Shown: positions 40,918-50,838, counted from the stretch's first letter. The stretch: DNA of 64,000 nucleotides from Bacillus methanolicus MGA3 (GCF_000724485.1 NZ_CP007739.1:1224843-1288842); one strand, 5' to 3'. Notes: a model not told the origin generated them from the sequence alone. Numbers and translations are program-made.

Positions 40918-41956
40918 GCGCTTAAGTAATCTATTAATTCCGTTAATAGCCGTATTATTAGGAATTCTTTCAGGTACGATTATTATGATTGTAAGCGGTT
41001 ATGATCCGATCGCCGGATTCTCATCTCTTTGGAATGGGGCCTTTGGTGATCTGTATTATACAGGTGAAGTGATTCGACAAGTTACCCCATATATTTTATC
41101 AGGTTTGGCAGTTGCATTTGCCTTTAGAGTCGGATTGTTTAATATCGGTGTTGAGGGGCAATTGATTGTCGGCTGGCTTGCTGCTGTTTGGGTTGGGATT
41201 TCTTTTGAACTCCCGAAAGTGATTCATTTGCCACTGGCGATCTTGACTGCTGCTGTTGCCGGTGCGTTATGGGCGTTTATTCCAGGTTTATTAAAAGCAA
41301 AGTTCAGGGTTCATGAGGTAATCGTAACAATCATGATGAACTACATCGCACTTCATGCAACAAATTATATTATCAGAACCGTCCTATCTGATAAAAGCGA
41401 TAAAACGAAAATGATTTATGAGTCTGCGTCATTACGTTCACCATTTTTAGAAAGTATAACGGATTATTCACGCCTTCACTGGGGGATTCTTATCTCACTC
41501 GCGTGTGCCGTGATTATGTGGTTTTTATTAGAAAAAACGACCATTGGCTACGAATTAAGATCAGTTGGCTTTAATCACCATGCGTCTCAATACGCAGGCA
41601 TGAATGTGAATCGAAATATTATTTTATCGATGCTCATTTCAGGTGCTTTTGCCGGATTGGCGGGAGCGATGGAAGGTCTTGGGACATTTGGTTATGCCGC
41701 AGTAAAAGGCGGTTTTACAGGTGTTGGTTTTGATGGGATCGCTGTTGCTTTATTAGGAGGTAATACTGCAATCGGGGTCATTTTTGCTGCCATTCTTTTC
41801 GGAGCTCTGAAGGTTGGTGCTTTAAACATGCCGCTTGAATCAGGAATTCCAAATGAACTAGTCGATATTATTATTGCATTAATTGTATTTTTTGTTGCCT
41901 CGAGTTATATGATTCGCTGGGTCATTGAGAGAATCAATAAAAAGGGGGTGAAGTAA
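40910..41956 (+). CDS. nupP: Nucleoside ABC importer permease 1
   Basis: Integral membrane permease of the BPD_transp_2 (branched-chain/sugar/nucleoside) family. 348 residues with about eight to ten hydrophobic segments. RVGLFNIGVEGQLIVG near 75-90 and the VGFNHHASQYAGMNV cytoplasmic loop near 220 are conserved. Overlaps the nupO 3' end by 8 nt, which signals coupling. Confidence 0.93.
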   Translation: MTKRLSNLLIPLIAVLLGILSGTIIMIVSGYDPIAGFSSLWNGAFGDLYYTGEVIRQVTPYILSGLAVAFAFRVGLFNIGVEGQLIVGWLAAVWVGISFELPKVIHLPLAILTAAVAGALWAFIPGLLKAKFRVHEVIVTIMMNYIALHATNYIIRTVLSDKSDKTKMIYESASLRSPFLESITDYSRLHWGILISLACAVIMWFLLEKTTIGYELRSVGFNHHASQYAGMNVNRNIILSMLISGAFAGLAGAMEGLGTFGYAAVKGGFTGVGFDGIAVALLGGNTAIGVIFAAILFGALKVGALNMPLESGIPNELVDIIIALIVFFVASSYMIRWVIERINKKGVK

Positions 41957-42916
41957 GTGGATTTTATGGAGATTTTGCAAATTATTATTCCTTCTACATT
42001 GCTATGGGCTTCTCCACTTATTTTCACCGCACTTGGAGGAATATTCTCCGAACGTTCCGGCGTTGTCAATATTGGTCTGGAAGGTTTAATGGTCATTGGA
42101 GCGTTCACTTCGATTGTATTTAACTTAACATTTGCTGATACATTTGGAAACTTAACACCATGGATTGCATTACTAGTTGCCATGCTGGCTGGAGCATTAT
42201 TTTCGGTTATCCATGCTGTTGCATCCATTACATTCAGGGCTGACCATACAGTTTCTGGGGTTGCCATTAATTTATTAGCAGTAGGTTTGACACTCTTTCT
42301 TGTAAAGCTTATTTATGGAAAAGGCCAAACAGACATTATTCAAAAAGGTTTTGACAAAATAGATATTCCAATTTTAAAAGATATCCCGTTTTTTGGACCG
42401 ATTTTCTCCTCAAATACGTATTCAACATCGTTTGTTGCCATTGGTTTTGCATTGGTCGTTTGGTATGTGATTTACAAAACTCCTTTTGGACTTCGCCTTC
42501 GTTCCGTTGGTGAACATCCGATGGCTGCTGATACGATGGGCATCAATGTGACAAAAATGCGTTATATCGGCGTTATTTTGTCAGGTGCCCTTGGAGGGAT
42601 CGGCGGCGGAGTTTATGCACAGGCGATCACATCTGATTTCAGCCATGCAACCATTAGCGGACAGGGCTTTATGGCACTAGCGGCTATGATCTTTGGCAAG
42701 TGGCATCCTCTAGGTGCAATGGGAGCAGCTTTGTTTTTTGGTTTTGCTCAAAGTATCAGTATTATAGGGTCCAATTTGCCGTTTTTGGAAAACATCCCGA
42801 GTGTTTATTTGCATATTGCTCCATATGTATTAACAATCCTTGCTTTAACAGGCTTTATCGGACGCGCCGATGCGCCAAAAGCGGTAGGAACACATTATAT
42901 TAAAGGAAGAAGATAA
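41957..42916 (+). CDS. nupQ: Nucleoside ABC importer permease 2
   Basis: Second permease of the same importer. 319 residues. The family signature FSERSGVVNIGLEGLMVIGAF-type stretch lies near 29-50 and the GEHPMAADTMGINV loop near 193. GTG 41957 abuts the nupP stop with no gap; GGGGGTGA lies just upstream. A strong repeat-family terminator follows, ending the nup operon. Confidence 0.93.
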   Translation: MDFMEILQIIIPSTLLWASPLIFTALGGIFSERSGVVNIGLEGLMVIGAFTSIVFNLTFADTFGNLTPWIALLVAMLAGALFSVIHAVASITFRADHTVSGVAINLLAVGLTLFLVKLIYGKGQTDIIQKGFDKIDIPILKDIPFFGPIFSSNTYSTSFVAIGFALVVWYVIYKTPFGLRLRSVGEHPMAADTMGINVTKMRYIGVILSGALGGIGGGVYAQAITSDFSHATISGQGFMALAAMIFGKWHPLGAMGAALFFGFAQSISIIGSNLPFLENIPSVYLHIAPYVLTILALTGFIGRADAPKAVGTHYIKGRR

Positions 42917-42924
42917 TAAAAGTT

Positions 42925-42966
42925 CAGGGGCTGACTCTTAGCTTATGAGTCAGCCCCTTGCTTTTA
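42925..42966 (+). terminator. Terminator after nupQ (repeat family member 4)
   Basis: GGGGCTGACTC (42927-42937) and GAGTCAGCCCC (42947-42957), an 11-bp perfect stem, followed by TTGCTTTT. Confidence 0.8.
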
Positions 42967-43012
42967 CGATTTTTATATACAATAAAAATATTATGTAAAC
43001 TAAAATAAATAC

Positions 43013-43041
43013 TTGCGATCGATCTCATTCAAAAGTATAGT
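43013..43041 (+). promoter_or_regulatory. Sigma-A promoter of the ymfF operon
   Basis: -35 TTGCGA (43013-43018), 17-nt spacer, -10 TATAGT (43036-43041), about 100 nt upstream of ymfF. Confidence 0.6.
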
Positions 43042-43143
43042 AAGATGGAATAAGTTTAACTTTAAGGGATAATATAGAAAATAACTGTTCAACATGATAC
43101 ATATGTATAAATAGGGTTCTAATATTATACAGGAGGCCTGCTT

Positions 43144-44427
43144 ATGACAGCTTTATCGGAATCAATAAAAGAAATGAGTGGCTATAAGCTTCATCTTGTA
43201 AAAACAGATAAATATAAAACAAACACACTTGTTTGGAAAATGAAAGCTCCGCTTCAAGCAACGGATGTTACGAAAAGAGCAATACTGCCATATGTATTGC
43301 AAAGCAGCACGAAAAAATATCCTACTACTGCCAAACTTCGGTCCTATTTAGATGAATTATATGGGGCAACTCTTTTTGTCGATCTTGCGAAAAAAGGCGA
43401 GTACCACGTCATCACGTTGTCAATTGAGATCGCTAATGAAAAATTCCTTGGTGATCAAACCCCTTTATTAAAACATGCATTCGAATTACTAGCAGAAATA
43501 TTGTTAAACCCGAATGCAACAAACCATTCATTTGATGCGGCAACAATTGAAATGGAAAAAAGAACATTGAAACAACGAATTCAATCAGTATACGATGATA
43601 AAATGAGGTATTCAAATTTACGCCTCATTCAAGAAATGTGTTCAGGAGAACCGTATGCTTTAAATGTAAACGGTGAATTGGAATCCGTTAATCAGATTAA
43701 TGCTGAAAATTTATTTGAATACTACCAACAAGCTCTTGCAGAAGATGAATTGGATCTCTATATCATCGGGGATATAGATGAGGATGAGGTTTATAAAACA
43801 GCTTCGGATTTAATCAAGTTTCAAGATCGCACTCCGAAAGAAGCAAAGAAAATTTCGGTTCGGACAAAAGATAAAGTAAATGAAGTGATTGAAAAACAAG
43901 ATGTGAAGCAAGGAAAACTTAACATTGGCTACAGAACGAATGTTGTTTATGGAGATCCTGATTATTATGCTTTGCAACTATTTAATGGAATTTTTGGCGG
44001 TTTCTCTCATTCTAAATTGTTTAGAAACGTTCGGGAAAAAGCGAGCCTTGCCTATTATGCAGCAAGCCGGCTTGAAAGCCATAAAGGTTTAATGATGGTT
44101 ATGTCCGGAATTGATTCGAAAAATTATCAACAGGCCGTCCAAATTATAAATGAACAAATGCTGGCTATGAAGAATGGCGATTTTACTGATGAGGAAATTG
44201 ATCAGACAAAAGCTGTGATTCGCAATCAGCTGCTTGAAACGATTGATACGTCAAGGGGAATCGTGGAAGTATTATACCATAATGTTGTTTCAAAACAGCC
44301 GATTGATTTGCAAACGTGGTTTGAAGGAATGGAACAAGTCACACGTGAAGACATCGTGAAAGTGGCCCAAAAAATTGAAGCGGATACAATTTACTTCTTA
44401 ACGGGAACGGAAGGTGGAAGCCAATGA
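43144..44427 (+). CDS. ymfF: M16-like peptidase homologue without zinc motif (YmfF)
   Basis: 427-residue protein of the M16 fold. It lacks an HxxEH motif, as expected for the non-catalytic partner type; the C-terminal M16 domain is recognisable from YALQLFNGIFGGFSHSKLFR-type sequence and NVREKASLAYYAASRLES. In M16B pairs one subunit supplies the zinc site (here YmfH) and the other an R/Y-containing substrate site. AGGAGG precedes the ATG. The stop overlaps the ymfH start (ATGA). Confidence 0.88.
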   Translation: MTALSESIKEMSGYKLHLVKTDKYKTNTLVWKMKAPLQATDVTKRAILPYVLQSSTKKYPTTAKLRSYLDELYGATLFVDLAKKGEYHVITLSIEIANEKFLGDQTPLLKHAFELLAEILLNPNATNHSFDAATIEMEKRTLKQRIQSVYDDKMRYSNLRLIQEMCSGEPYALNVNGELESVNQINAENLFEYYQQALAEDELDLYIIGDIDEDEVYKTASDLIKFQDRTPKEAKKISVRTKDKVNEVIEKQDVKQGKLNIGYRTNVVYGDPDYYALQLFNGIFGGFSHSKLFRNVREKASLAYYAASRLESHKGLMMVMSGIDSKNYQQAVQIINEQMLAMKNGDFTDEEIDQTKAVIRNQLLETIDTSRGIVEVLYHNVVSKQPIDLQTWFEGMEQVTREDIVKVAQKIEADTIYFLTGTEGGSQ

Positions 44428-45710
44428 AAAAAATAACGTTTGATCAGCTTCAGGAAGAACTTTATTACGAAAAACTTGAAAATGGGCTTGATGTCTATAT
44501 ACTTCCGAAAAAAGGGTTTAATTAAACCTATGCTACTTTTACAACAAAGTATGGGTCTGTCGATAATACTTTTATTCCACTTAATAAAAATGAGTTTATT
44601 ACGGTACCTGATGGAATTGCTCACTTTCTTGAGCACAAGTTGTTTGAAAAAGAAGATGGCGATGTGTTTCAGCAATTCAGCCGCCAAGGGGCATCTGCAA
44701 ATGCGTTTACTTCTTTTACGAGAACAGCCTATTTATTTTCCAGTACTTCGGATGTTGAATTAAACCTTGAGACGCTCATCAATTTTGTTCAGGACCCTTA
44801 TTTTACAGAAAAAACGGTGGAAAAAGAAAAAGGGATCATTGGACAGGAAATAACGATGTATGATGATAATCCTGATTGGCGCCTATATTTTGGTTTGATC
44901 GAAAATTTGTATAAAAACCATCCGGTAAAAATTGATATCGCCGGAACAGTTGAATCCATTTCCCATATAACTAAAGATATGCTTTATGAATGCTACTACA
45001 CATTCTATCATCCGAGCAATATGCTTTTGTTTATTGTCGGGCCGGTTGATCCTAATAAGATTATGAATCAGGTGAAAGAAAACCAAAGCAAAAAAAAATA
45101 TCATAGCCAGCCGGAAATTAAGCGGCAATTTCCAGATGAACCGAAAGAGACAGCCGAAAAGAAAAAAGTGTTAAAAATGAATGTTCAAACATCAAAATGC
45201 CTGTTCGGTATAAAAGCTCTTGACGTCAATCAATCGGGTGAACAAATGCTGAAGAATGAGTTGGCGATTAATGTCATGCTTGATGTACTGTTTGGCAAAA
45301 GTTCAAACAATTATAATGAGCTTTATAACGAAGGGCTTATAGATGATACATTTTCATATGATTATACGCAGGAACAAGGATTCGGATTTGCTATGGTCGG
45401 GGGAGATACAGACGATCCAGACAAACTAGCGGTGAAATTAGGGAAAATGTTTATCGAAGCAAAGGAAGGAAATATTTTTACAGAAAAAAATCTTGAAAGG
45501 GCAAAAAGGAAAAAAATAGGTTCGTTCTTAAGGGCGATTAATTCACCTGAATATATTGCCAACCAATTTACCCGTTATGCATTTAATGATATGAATTTAT
45601 TTGATGTTGTTCCAACACTTGAGCGCATCACCTTGAATGATGTAAAACAAGTTGCGGAAACATTTATTTCTGAGGATCGTTTTTCTGTTTGCCAAGTTGT
45701 CCCGAAATAG
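44424..45710 (+). pseudogene. ymfH: M16 zinc peptidase YmfH, interrupted by an in-frame stop codon
   Basis: Reading from ATG 44424 (4-nt overlap with ymfF) gives a YmfH-like N-terminus ending LPKKGFN, then TAA at 44523-44525 (codon 34). The same frame continues TYATFTTKYGSVDN, then GIAHFLEHKLFEKEDG, to a normal end at 45710, for 428 codons including the stop. Homologues have a sense codon (Lys in B. subtilis, GFHKTYATF) at that point. The longest uninterrupted frame can start only at TTG 44640, just after HFLEH, and would lack the zinc ligands. Either a true nonsense mutation, readthrough or a base-call error. Confidence 0.88.
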
Positions 45711-45720
45711 GCAAAGTATA

Positions 45721-45750
45721 AAAGCGCAGGCACGGCGCTTTTTTTCTTTT
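45721..45750 (+). terminator. Terminator after ymfH
   Basis: AAAGCGC (45721-45727) / GCGCTTT (45735-45741) with a 7-nt loop, then TTTTCTTTTT. Confidence 0.75.
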
Positions 45751-45780
45751 TCAAATCCCAGTAAAATAAGAGGGTAAAAA

Positions 45781-45789
45781 TGTTATAAT
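45781..45789 (+). promoter_or_regulatory. Extended -10 promoter candidate for ymfI
   Basis: TGTTATAAT (45781-45789) is a perfect extended -10. No good -35 is visible. It lies right after the ymfH terminator and only 14 nt before the ymfI start codon, so a transcript from it would have almost no leader. Confidence 0.3.
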
Positions 45790-45802
45790 CGGAGTGTTAT
45801 TT

Positions 45803-46525
45803 ATGAAAAAATATGCCCTCATAACTGGAGCGAGCGGCGGAATCGGAAGGGCGATAGCTAAAAAGCTTGCTGAAGAAGGCTATTCGTTATATTTACATTA
45901 CAACCGCAACAAGCAAACGATTATAAAATTATTGCAAGAACTTGAAGCTTTTCAAGGGGAATACATTCCTATCCAAGCGGATCTGTCTCTTTCAGACGGC
46001 TATAAAAAGATTGCTTCAAATATATTTACGATAGATGCTATCATTCATAATAGCGGAATAAGCCAATATGGAATGTTAATCGATCTAGACGAAAAAGCTG
46101 CACAAGATTTAATCAATATTCATGTTACTACACCGCTTATGTTGACAAAAGAACTTCTGCCGAAAATGACAGCAAAAAAACATGGGAATATTATTGTTAT
46201 TTCTTCGATTTGGGGGCAAACAGGCGCATCATGTGAAGTCGCATATTCAACAGTAAAAGGTGCGCAAATCGCCTTTGTAAAGGCTTTAAGTAAAGAAGTT
46301 GCCTTAAATGGGATTCGTGTGAATGCCATTGCTCCTGGTGCAATCGAGACAGCTATGCTGAAAGATTTTTCTAATGAAGACTTACAAACAATCAGAGAGG
46401 ATATACCAATTGGAAGACTTGGCACTCCAATGGATGTTGCAAACAGTGTTTCCTTTTTGCTTTCTGACAAAGCTTCTTATATAACAGGACAAGTTCTGGC
46501 TGTAAATGGCGGATGGTATACGTAA
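45803..46525 (+). CDS. ymfI: Short-chain dehydrogenase/reductase YmfI
   Basis: 240-residue classical SDR, FabG-like. NAD(P)-binding TGASGGIG (8-15), NSG motif (HNSGISQYG), catalytic Ser region ISSIWGQTGASCEVAYSTVK with Tyr-x-x-x-Lys, and NAIAPGAIET. Substrate unknown. ATG 45803 has GGAG (45791-45794) 8 nt upstream; GTG 45794 overlaps it. Confidence 0.9.
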   Translation: MKKYALITGASGGIGRAIAKKLAEEGYSLYLHYNRNKQTIIKLLQELEAFQGEYIPIQADLSLSDGYKKIASNIFTIDAIIHNSGISQYGMLIDLDEKAAQDLINIHVTTPLMLTKELLPKMTAKKHGNIIVISSIWGQTGASCEVAYSTVKGAQIAFVKALSKEVALNGIRVNAIAPGAIETAMLKDFSNEDLQTIREDIPIGRLGTPMDVANSVSFLLSDKASYITGQVLAVNGGWYT

Positions 46526-46616
46526 TCACACAATTATTTTTATCCTTTACTGATCAATGAATATTTTGAACTTCAATCATGCAAAATAACCATGAATAAC
46601 ATACAAGGAGGTTCAA

Positions 46617-46877
46617 ATGATGTCTGTTTTAGATAACTGGCAGCAATGGAAAGATTTTTTAGGTGATCGCTTAAATCAGGCACAAAATGCTGGAATGAAT
46701 AAAGAAGTAGTAACGGATCTTGCCTACCAAATTGGTGATTATCTTGCAAAGCAAGTTGAGCCGAAAAATGAACAAGAAAAAATTTTGGCGGACCTTTGGT
46801 CAGTTGCAAGCCCTGATGAACAGCATGCGATTGCCAGTATGATGGTGAAGCTTGTTCAAAATGACGGAACACACTAA
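46617..46877 (+). CDS. ymfJ: DUF3243 family protein YmfJ
   Basis: 86-residue DUF3243 protein, conserved in Bacilli with unknown function; predicted all-helical and soluble. SVLDNWQQWKDFLGDRL start and LWSVASPDEQHAIASMMVKL end match the family. Two adjacent ATGs (46617 and 46620) follow AAGGAGG; either may be used. Confidence 0.88.
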   Translation: MMSVLDNWQQWKDFLGDRLNQAQNAGMNKEVVTDLAYQIGDYLAKQVEPKNEQEKILADLWSVASPDEQHAIASMMVKLVQNDGTH

Positions 46878-46893
46878 TTAACATACCCATCAC

Positions 46894-46922
46894 AAAAAAG
46901 AGAGGGGCGCCCTCTCTTTTTT
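46894..46922 (+). terminator. Terminator after ymfJ
   Basis: AAAAAGAGAGGG / CCCTCTCTTTTTT with a GCG-type centre (46895-46922), nearly a perfect palindrome. It could also work in the reverse direction. Confidence 0.8.
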
Positions 46923-47063
46923 ACGTTTCTGTTAAAAGTGGTTGATTTTATTTTTTCGGTCTTTGTTTTTCCTTTCATCTTCAATAAAAATCATTTATTA
47001 TAGAATCTAGATGAAAAAATGATGGAATTTGTCACTAGCATGTAATCGGAGGAGGTTTTTTTT

Positions 47064-47855
47064 ATGAAAAAAACGGAATGGTATTTGGAATATGAGATCA
47101 TAAAAAACCGTCCTGGTCTGCTCGGTGACATTTCATCCTTATTAGGTATGCTCTCAATCAATATTGTCACGATTAATGGGGTCCATGAAGGGCGCCGCGG
47201 GCTCCTTATTTTAGCAAAAGATAAAGAACAAATCGAACGTTTAGAGTCTATTTTAAACACAATGGATACAATAAGAGTGATAAAACTCCGTGAGCCAAAA
47301 TTACGTGATCGGCTTGCTGTTCGTCACGGAAGATACATACAAAGAGATGCAGACGATAAAAAGACATTCAGGTTTGTCCGTGATGAAATTGGATTGCTCG
47401 TCGATTTTATGGCGGAATTATTTAAACAGGAAGGGCATAAGCTGATTGGAATTCGTGGGATGCCAAGGGTAGGCAAAACGGAATCGGTTGTCGCTTCAAG
47501 CGTAAGCGCCAATAAGCGCTGGTTATTTGTGTCATCGACGCTTCTAAAACAAACGGTCCGCAACCAGCTTATTGAGGACGAGTATAATGAAAATAATATA
47601 TTTATTATTGATGGAATTGTTTCAACCCGGCGCGCAAGTGAGCGCCATTGGCAGCTTGTAAGGGAAATTATGCAGCTGCCTGCAGTAAAAGTAATCGAAC
47701 ATCCTGATATTTTCGTTCAGAATACGGAATTTTCATTGGATGATTTTGACTATATTATTGAGCTTCGAAATGATCCCGATGAAGAGATTACCTATGATAT
47801 TGTTGAAAAAAATCATATGTTCTCGGATTCTGATTTCGAAGGTTTTAATTTTTAA
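47064..47855 (+). CDS. ymfK: DUF3388 family protein YmfK
   Basis: 263 residues. The N-terminal 80 residues look like an ACT-type regulatory fold (EYEIIKNRPGLLGDISSLLG), while the rest has a possible P-loop-like MPRVGKTESVV near 135-145. Function unknown; conserved between ymfJ and ymfM in Bacilli. GGAGGAGG precedes the ATG. Confidence 0.85.
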   Translation: MKKTEWYLEYEIIKNRPGLLGDISSLLGMLSINIVTINGVHEGRRGLLILAKDKEQIERLESILNTMDTIRVIKLREPKLRDRLAVRHGRYIQRDADDKKTFRFVRDEIGLLVDFMAELFKQEGHKLIGIRGMPRVGKTESVVASSVSANKRWLFVSSTLLKQTVRNQLIEDEYNENNIFIIDGIVSTRRASERHWQLVREIMQLPAVKVIEHPDIFVQNTEFSLDDFDYIIELRNDPDEEITYDIVEKNHMFSDSDFEGFNF

Positions 47856-47876
47856 CGATAATGGAAGGTGTTTTCG

Positions 47877-48776
47877 TTGACGGAATTAGGAAATAGACTG
47901 AAAGAAGCCAGGGAAGCAAAAGGTTTAAGCCTGGATCAATTGCAAGACTTAACGAAAATTCAGAAGAGATATTTGAAAGGAATTGAAGAAGGAAATTATT
48001 CGATGATGCCCGGCAAGTTCTACGTCCGTGCTTTTATCAAACAGTATGCGGAAGCTGTCGGTATTGAACCGGAAGAACTATTTGAAGAATATAAAAATGA
48101 AATTCCTGCTACATACGATGACGAATTGCCTGAACAGCTTTCAAGAGTTCAGAGCAGGAAGAGATTAGCCGAGAACACTTCGAAAATTTTTGATATACTC
48201 CCGAAAATATTGATCGGTGTTTTTGTCATTGGTGCAATTACGCTAATTTGGTATCTCCTTCAATCAAATGCTCGAAATGAAACGAAAGAACCTGTTAAGG
48301 AAGAGAACGTACCGGCTCGTTTTGAACAATCTGCAAAACTCGAAAAAAATGCGGAAGAAAGCAAAAAGACCGAGAAACAAAAAAAGGAAAAAACAAGTTC
48401 TGATGAATCGAAGACTGAGGTAAAAGAGAAAACTCAAGATCAGCAAGTTTCAGTTGTGCAAGCAAACGGCCGAAATACGGTATATGAATTAAAAAATGCA
48501 GACAAGTTTTTGTTAAAAGTTGCTTCTACAGGTGGAGATACTTGGGTTAACATTTTAAATGGCAAAGGTTATTCATTCTTCCAGGGTATTTTATCAAAAG
48601 GCGGAACAGAAAGTCAGACTGTTGACTTATCCAAAGAAAAAGAAGCTGTGATTGTTATTGGAAACACAGCAAATACAGAGATCTATATCAACGATCAAAA
48701 AGTTGAGTTTGCTGTTCCGCCTTCTGAATCAGTGCGACAGGATATCACGATTCGGTATGTACCAAAGGCAGAATAG
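47877..48776 (+). CDS. ymfM: RodZ-like membrane protein YmfM
   Basis: Cell-shape/cytoskeleton-associated protein of the RodZ family. 299 residues: cytoplasmic helix-turn-helix (about 1-75, LGNRLKEAREAKGLSLDQL), one membrane helix (about 109-128), a Lys/Glu-rich external linker (about 130-195) and a C-terminal DUF4115 domain. The TTG at 47877 (MTELGNRLKEA) is chosen because GGAAGGTG (47863-47870) lies 6 nt upstream; the GTG at 47868 is within that site. Upstream of pgsA, as in B. subtilis. Confidence 0.9.
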   Translation: MTELGNRLKEAREAKGLSLDQLQDLTKIQKRYLKGIEEGNYSMMPGKFYVRAFIKQYAEAVGIEPEELFEEYKNEIPATYDDELPEQLSRVQSRKRLAENTSKIFDILPKILIGVFVIGAITLIWYLLQSNARNETKEPVKEENVPARFEQSAKLEKNAEESKKTEKQKKEKTSSDESKTEVKEKTQDQQVSVVQANGRNTVYELKNADKFLLKVASTGGDTWVNILNGKGYSFFQGILSKGGTESQTVDLSKEKEAVIVIGNTANTEIYINDQKVEFAVPPSESVRQDITIRYVPKAE

Positions 48777-48802
48777 TCATCAATATTGATGGCTATTTTT
48801 TC
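48773..48802 (+). terminator. Terminator-like hairpin between ymfM and pgsA
   Basis: ATAGtCATCAAT (48773-48784) pairs with ATTGATGgCTAT (48785-48796) with one mismatch, then TTTTT. It starts within the ymfM stop codon. Confidence 0.65.
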
Positions 48803-48837
48803 CTTTTTGAATTTTATAGGATGTAATGGAGGTCACC

Positions 48838-49419
48838 ATGATTAATTTGCCGAATAAAATAACCATTTCGAGAATTTTCCTTATCCCCTTGTTTTTAGTT
48901 GTCATGCTTGTGCCATTTCAGTGGGGGGAAATGAAATTATTTGGGGCTGAAATGCCGATGACTCATTTTGTCGGTGCTTTAATTTTTATAGTTGCATCTA
49001 CAACGGATTGGATCGATGGATACTATGCCCGTAAATATAAGTTGGTCACAAATCTTGGGAAATTTTTGGATCCTCTCGCCGATAAACTGCTAGTGTCAGC
49101 TGCTTTGATCGTTCTTGTTGAAAAAGGGATGGCAGCATCATGGATTGTTATCATTATTATTAGCCGTGAGTTTGCTGTGACAGGTCTTCGACTTGTTCTT
49201 GCGGGAGAAGGAGAAGTAGTCGCAGCCAATATGCTCGGTAAAATTAAGACATGGACACAAATCATTGCGATTTCAGCTTTGCTTTTACATAATACTGTTT
49301 TTGAATATGTGAAGATTCCATTTGATGACATCGCCCTTTGGATTGCAATGTTTTTCACCATTTGGTCAGGATGGGATTATTTCTACAAAAACAGACAAGT
49401 ATTTATTAAATCAAAATAA
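48838..49419 (+). CDS. pgsA: CDP-diacylglycerol-glycerol-3-phosphate 3-phosphatidyltransferase
   Basis: Makes phosphatidylglycerol phosphate from CDP-diacylglycerol (CdsA product) and glycerol 3-phosphate at the membrane. 193 residues with several hydrophobic helices. The CDP-alcohol phosphotransferase signature DG-x2-AR-x8-G-x3-D-x3-D spans 60-82. ATG 48838 has GGAGG (48828-48832) directly upstream; ATG 48826 overlaps that site. Confidence 0.96.
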   Translation: MINLPNKITISRIFLIPLFLVVMLVPFQWGEMKLFGAEMPMTHFVGALIFIVASTTDWIDGYYARKYKLVTNLGKFLDPLADKLLVSAALIVLVEKGMAASWIVIIIISREFAVTGLRLVLAGEGEVVAANMLGKIKTWTQIIAISALLLHNTVFEYVKIPFDDIALWIAMFFTIWSGWDYFYKNRQVFIKSK

Positions 49420-49443
49420 TTCACGAATAAAGGAGGAATCTTT

Positions 49444-50694
49444 ATGAACGCGGAAATCATTGCTGTAGGCTCTGAATTGCTGCTTGGACAAATTGTAAAC
49501 ACGAATGCTCGTTTTATTTCGAAGCATTTGGCTGATGCCGGAATTAATGTATTTTATCATTCAGTTGTCGGAGATAATCCCGGACGATTGAAATCTGTTC
49601 TCGAAGTTGCTGAAAGACGTTCTAATATTATTATTTTCACCGGCGGGCTAGGTCCGACGAAAGATGATTTAACGAAAGAGACGATTGCTGCTCACATCGG
49701 TACAGAACTGGTCTTGGATGATGATGCTTTTCGTTGGATTGAGGAATTTTATGCAAAAACAGGGATGGAGATGACTGAGAACAATCGAAAACAAGCATTG
49801 GTTCTTAAAGGTTCGCAAGTGTTGAAAAACGAACACGGAATGGCACCGGGCATGCTGCTTGACACGGGTAAACGTATTTACATGCTTTTGCCGGGGCCTC
49901 CTAAAGAAATGGAGCCGATGTTTTCAAAATATGCGCTGCCTGCTCTATTAAGCAAATTGAACATGCAAGAAAAACTTGTATCAAGAGTCATTAGGTTTTT
50001 TGGAATTAGCGAGGCTCTGTTGGAAGCGAAAGTTCAAGATATCATTGATCAGCAAAGCAATCCGACAATTGCTCCGCTTGCTGCGGAATGGGATGTCACC
50101 CTTCGCTTAACAGCAAAACACAGTTCAATTGAAACGGCACTCCAGCTTATTGATGAAACAGAAAAATTAATCTTAGAGCGTGTTGGAGAGTATAAATACG
50201 GATATGACGATACTTCCTTGATGAAAGAACTTACGAAGGTTTTGAAACAAAATGGCCTGACGATTTCGTGTGCTGAAAGTTTAACAGGCGGGTTGTTCCA
50301 ACAAGAATTAACTTCTATTCCAGGAACCACTGACATTCTAAAAGGCGGAGTTGTTTGTTATACCCGGGAGTCGAAAGAGAAAGTGCTCCTCGTTCAAAAA
50401 GAAACCATTGACAAAGAAGGGGTTGTCAGTGAAGCCTGCGCGTCTGAACTGGCAGAGAATGCTGCTAAAATCTTTCAATCTGATATTGGCATCAGCTTTA
50501 CCGGAGTGGCCGGTCCGGAAGAATTAGAAGGTAAACCGGCAGGCACTGTTTTTATTGGAATTTCGATTAAGGGCCGTCCAACTCTCGTAAAAAAAGTGAA
50601 TCTTGCCGGAACTCGGGATGCCATCCGCACCCAAACAGTCAAACATGGATGTTTTTACTTATTAAAATTACTTTCAGAATCACAGAGTGCTTGA
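49444..50694 (+). CDS. cinA: CinA (competence/damage-inducible; NMN deamidase-like domain)
   Basis: 416 residues. N-terminal MoaB-like domain (about 1-170; [15 protein letters not shown] and [12 protein letters not shown]) and C-terminal PncC-type domain (about 255-405; [31 protein letters not shown]). The family is tied to pyridine nucleotide repair. Precedes recA, as in many Gram-positive bacteria. AGGAGG precedes the ATG. Confidence 0.96.
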   Translation: MNAEIIAVGSELLLGQIVNTNARFISKHLADAGINVFYHSVVGDNPGRLKSVLEVAERRSNIIIFTGGLGPTKDDLTKETIAAHIGTELVLDDDAFRWIEEFYAKTGMEMTENNRKQALVLKGSQVLKNEHGMAPGMLLDTGKRIYMLLPGPPKEMEPMFSKYALPALLSKLNMQEKLVSRVIRFFGISEALLEAKVQDIIDQQSNPTIAPLAAEWDVTLRLTAKHSSIETALQLIDETEKLILERVGEYKYGYDDTSLMKELTKVLKQNGLTISCAESLTGGLFQQELTSIPGTTDILKGGVVCYTRESKEKVLLVQKETIDKEGVVSEACASELAENAAKIFQSDIGISFTGVAGPEELEGKPAGTVFIGISIKGRPTLVKKVNLAGTRDAIRTQTVKHGCFYLLKLLSESQSA

Positions 50695-50718
50695 ATAAGC
50701 ATTCTGTTTTTTTTTTTA
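50683..50718 (+). terminator. Terminator overlapping the cinA 3' end
   Basis: CAGAGTGCTT (50683-50692) pairs with AAGCATTCTG (50697-50706) including one G-T pair, then a run of eleven Ts. The left arm includes the last codons of cinA and reaches into its stop. Confidence 0.85.
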
Positions 50719-50838
50719 CCATTTGTAAAAGATCAGATTTTTATTCAAAAATCGCAAAAACAAGTGTTTTTTCTTCAAAAAAGTTTTTTTTCTAGATGAA
50801 AAGAGGATAGTACGTGTAAAAACAGATTCAAAAATTAC

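Noticed and set aside
38064..42916. Sugar (rather than nucleoside) ABC importer
   Set aside because: The ATPase resembles sugar importers, but the BMP-type lipoprotein and the two BPD_transp_2 permeases with this gene order match nucleoside importers such as NupNOPQ.
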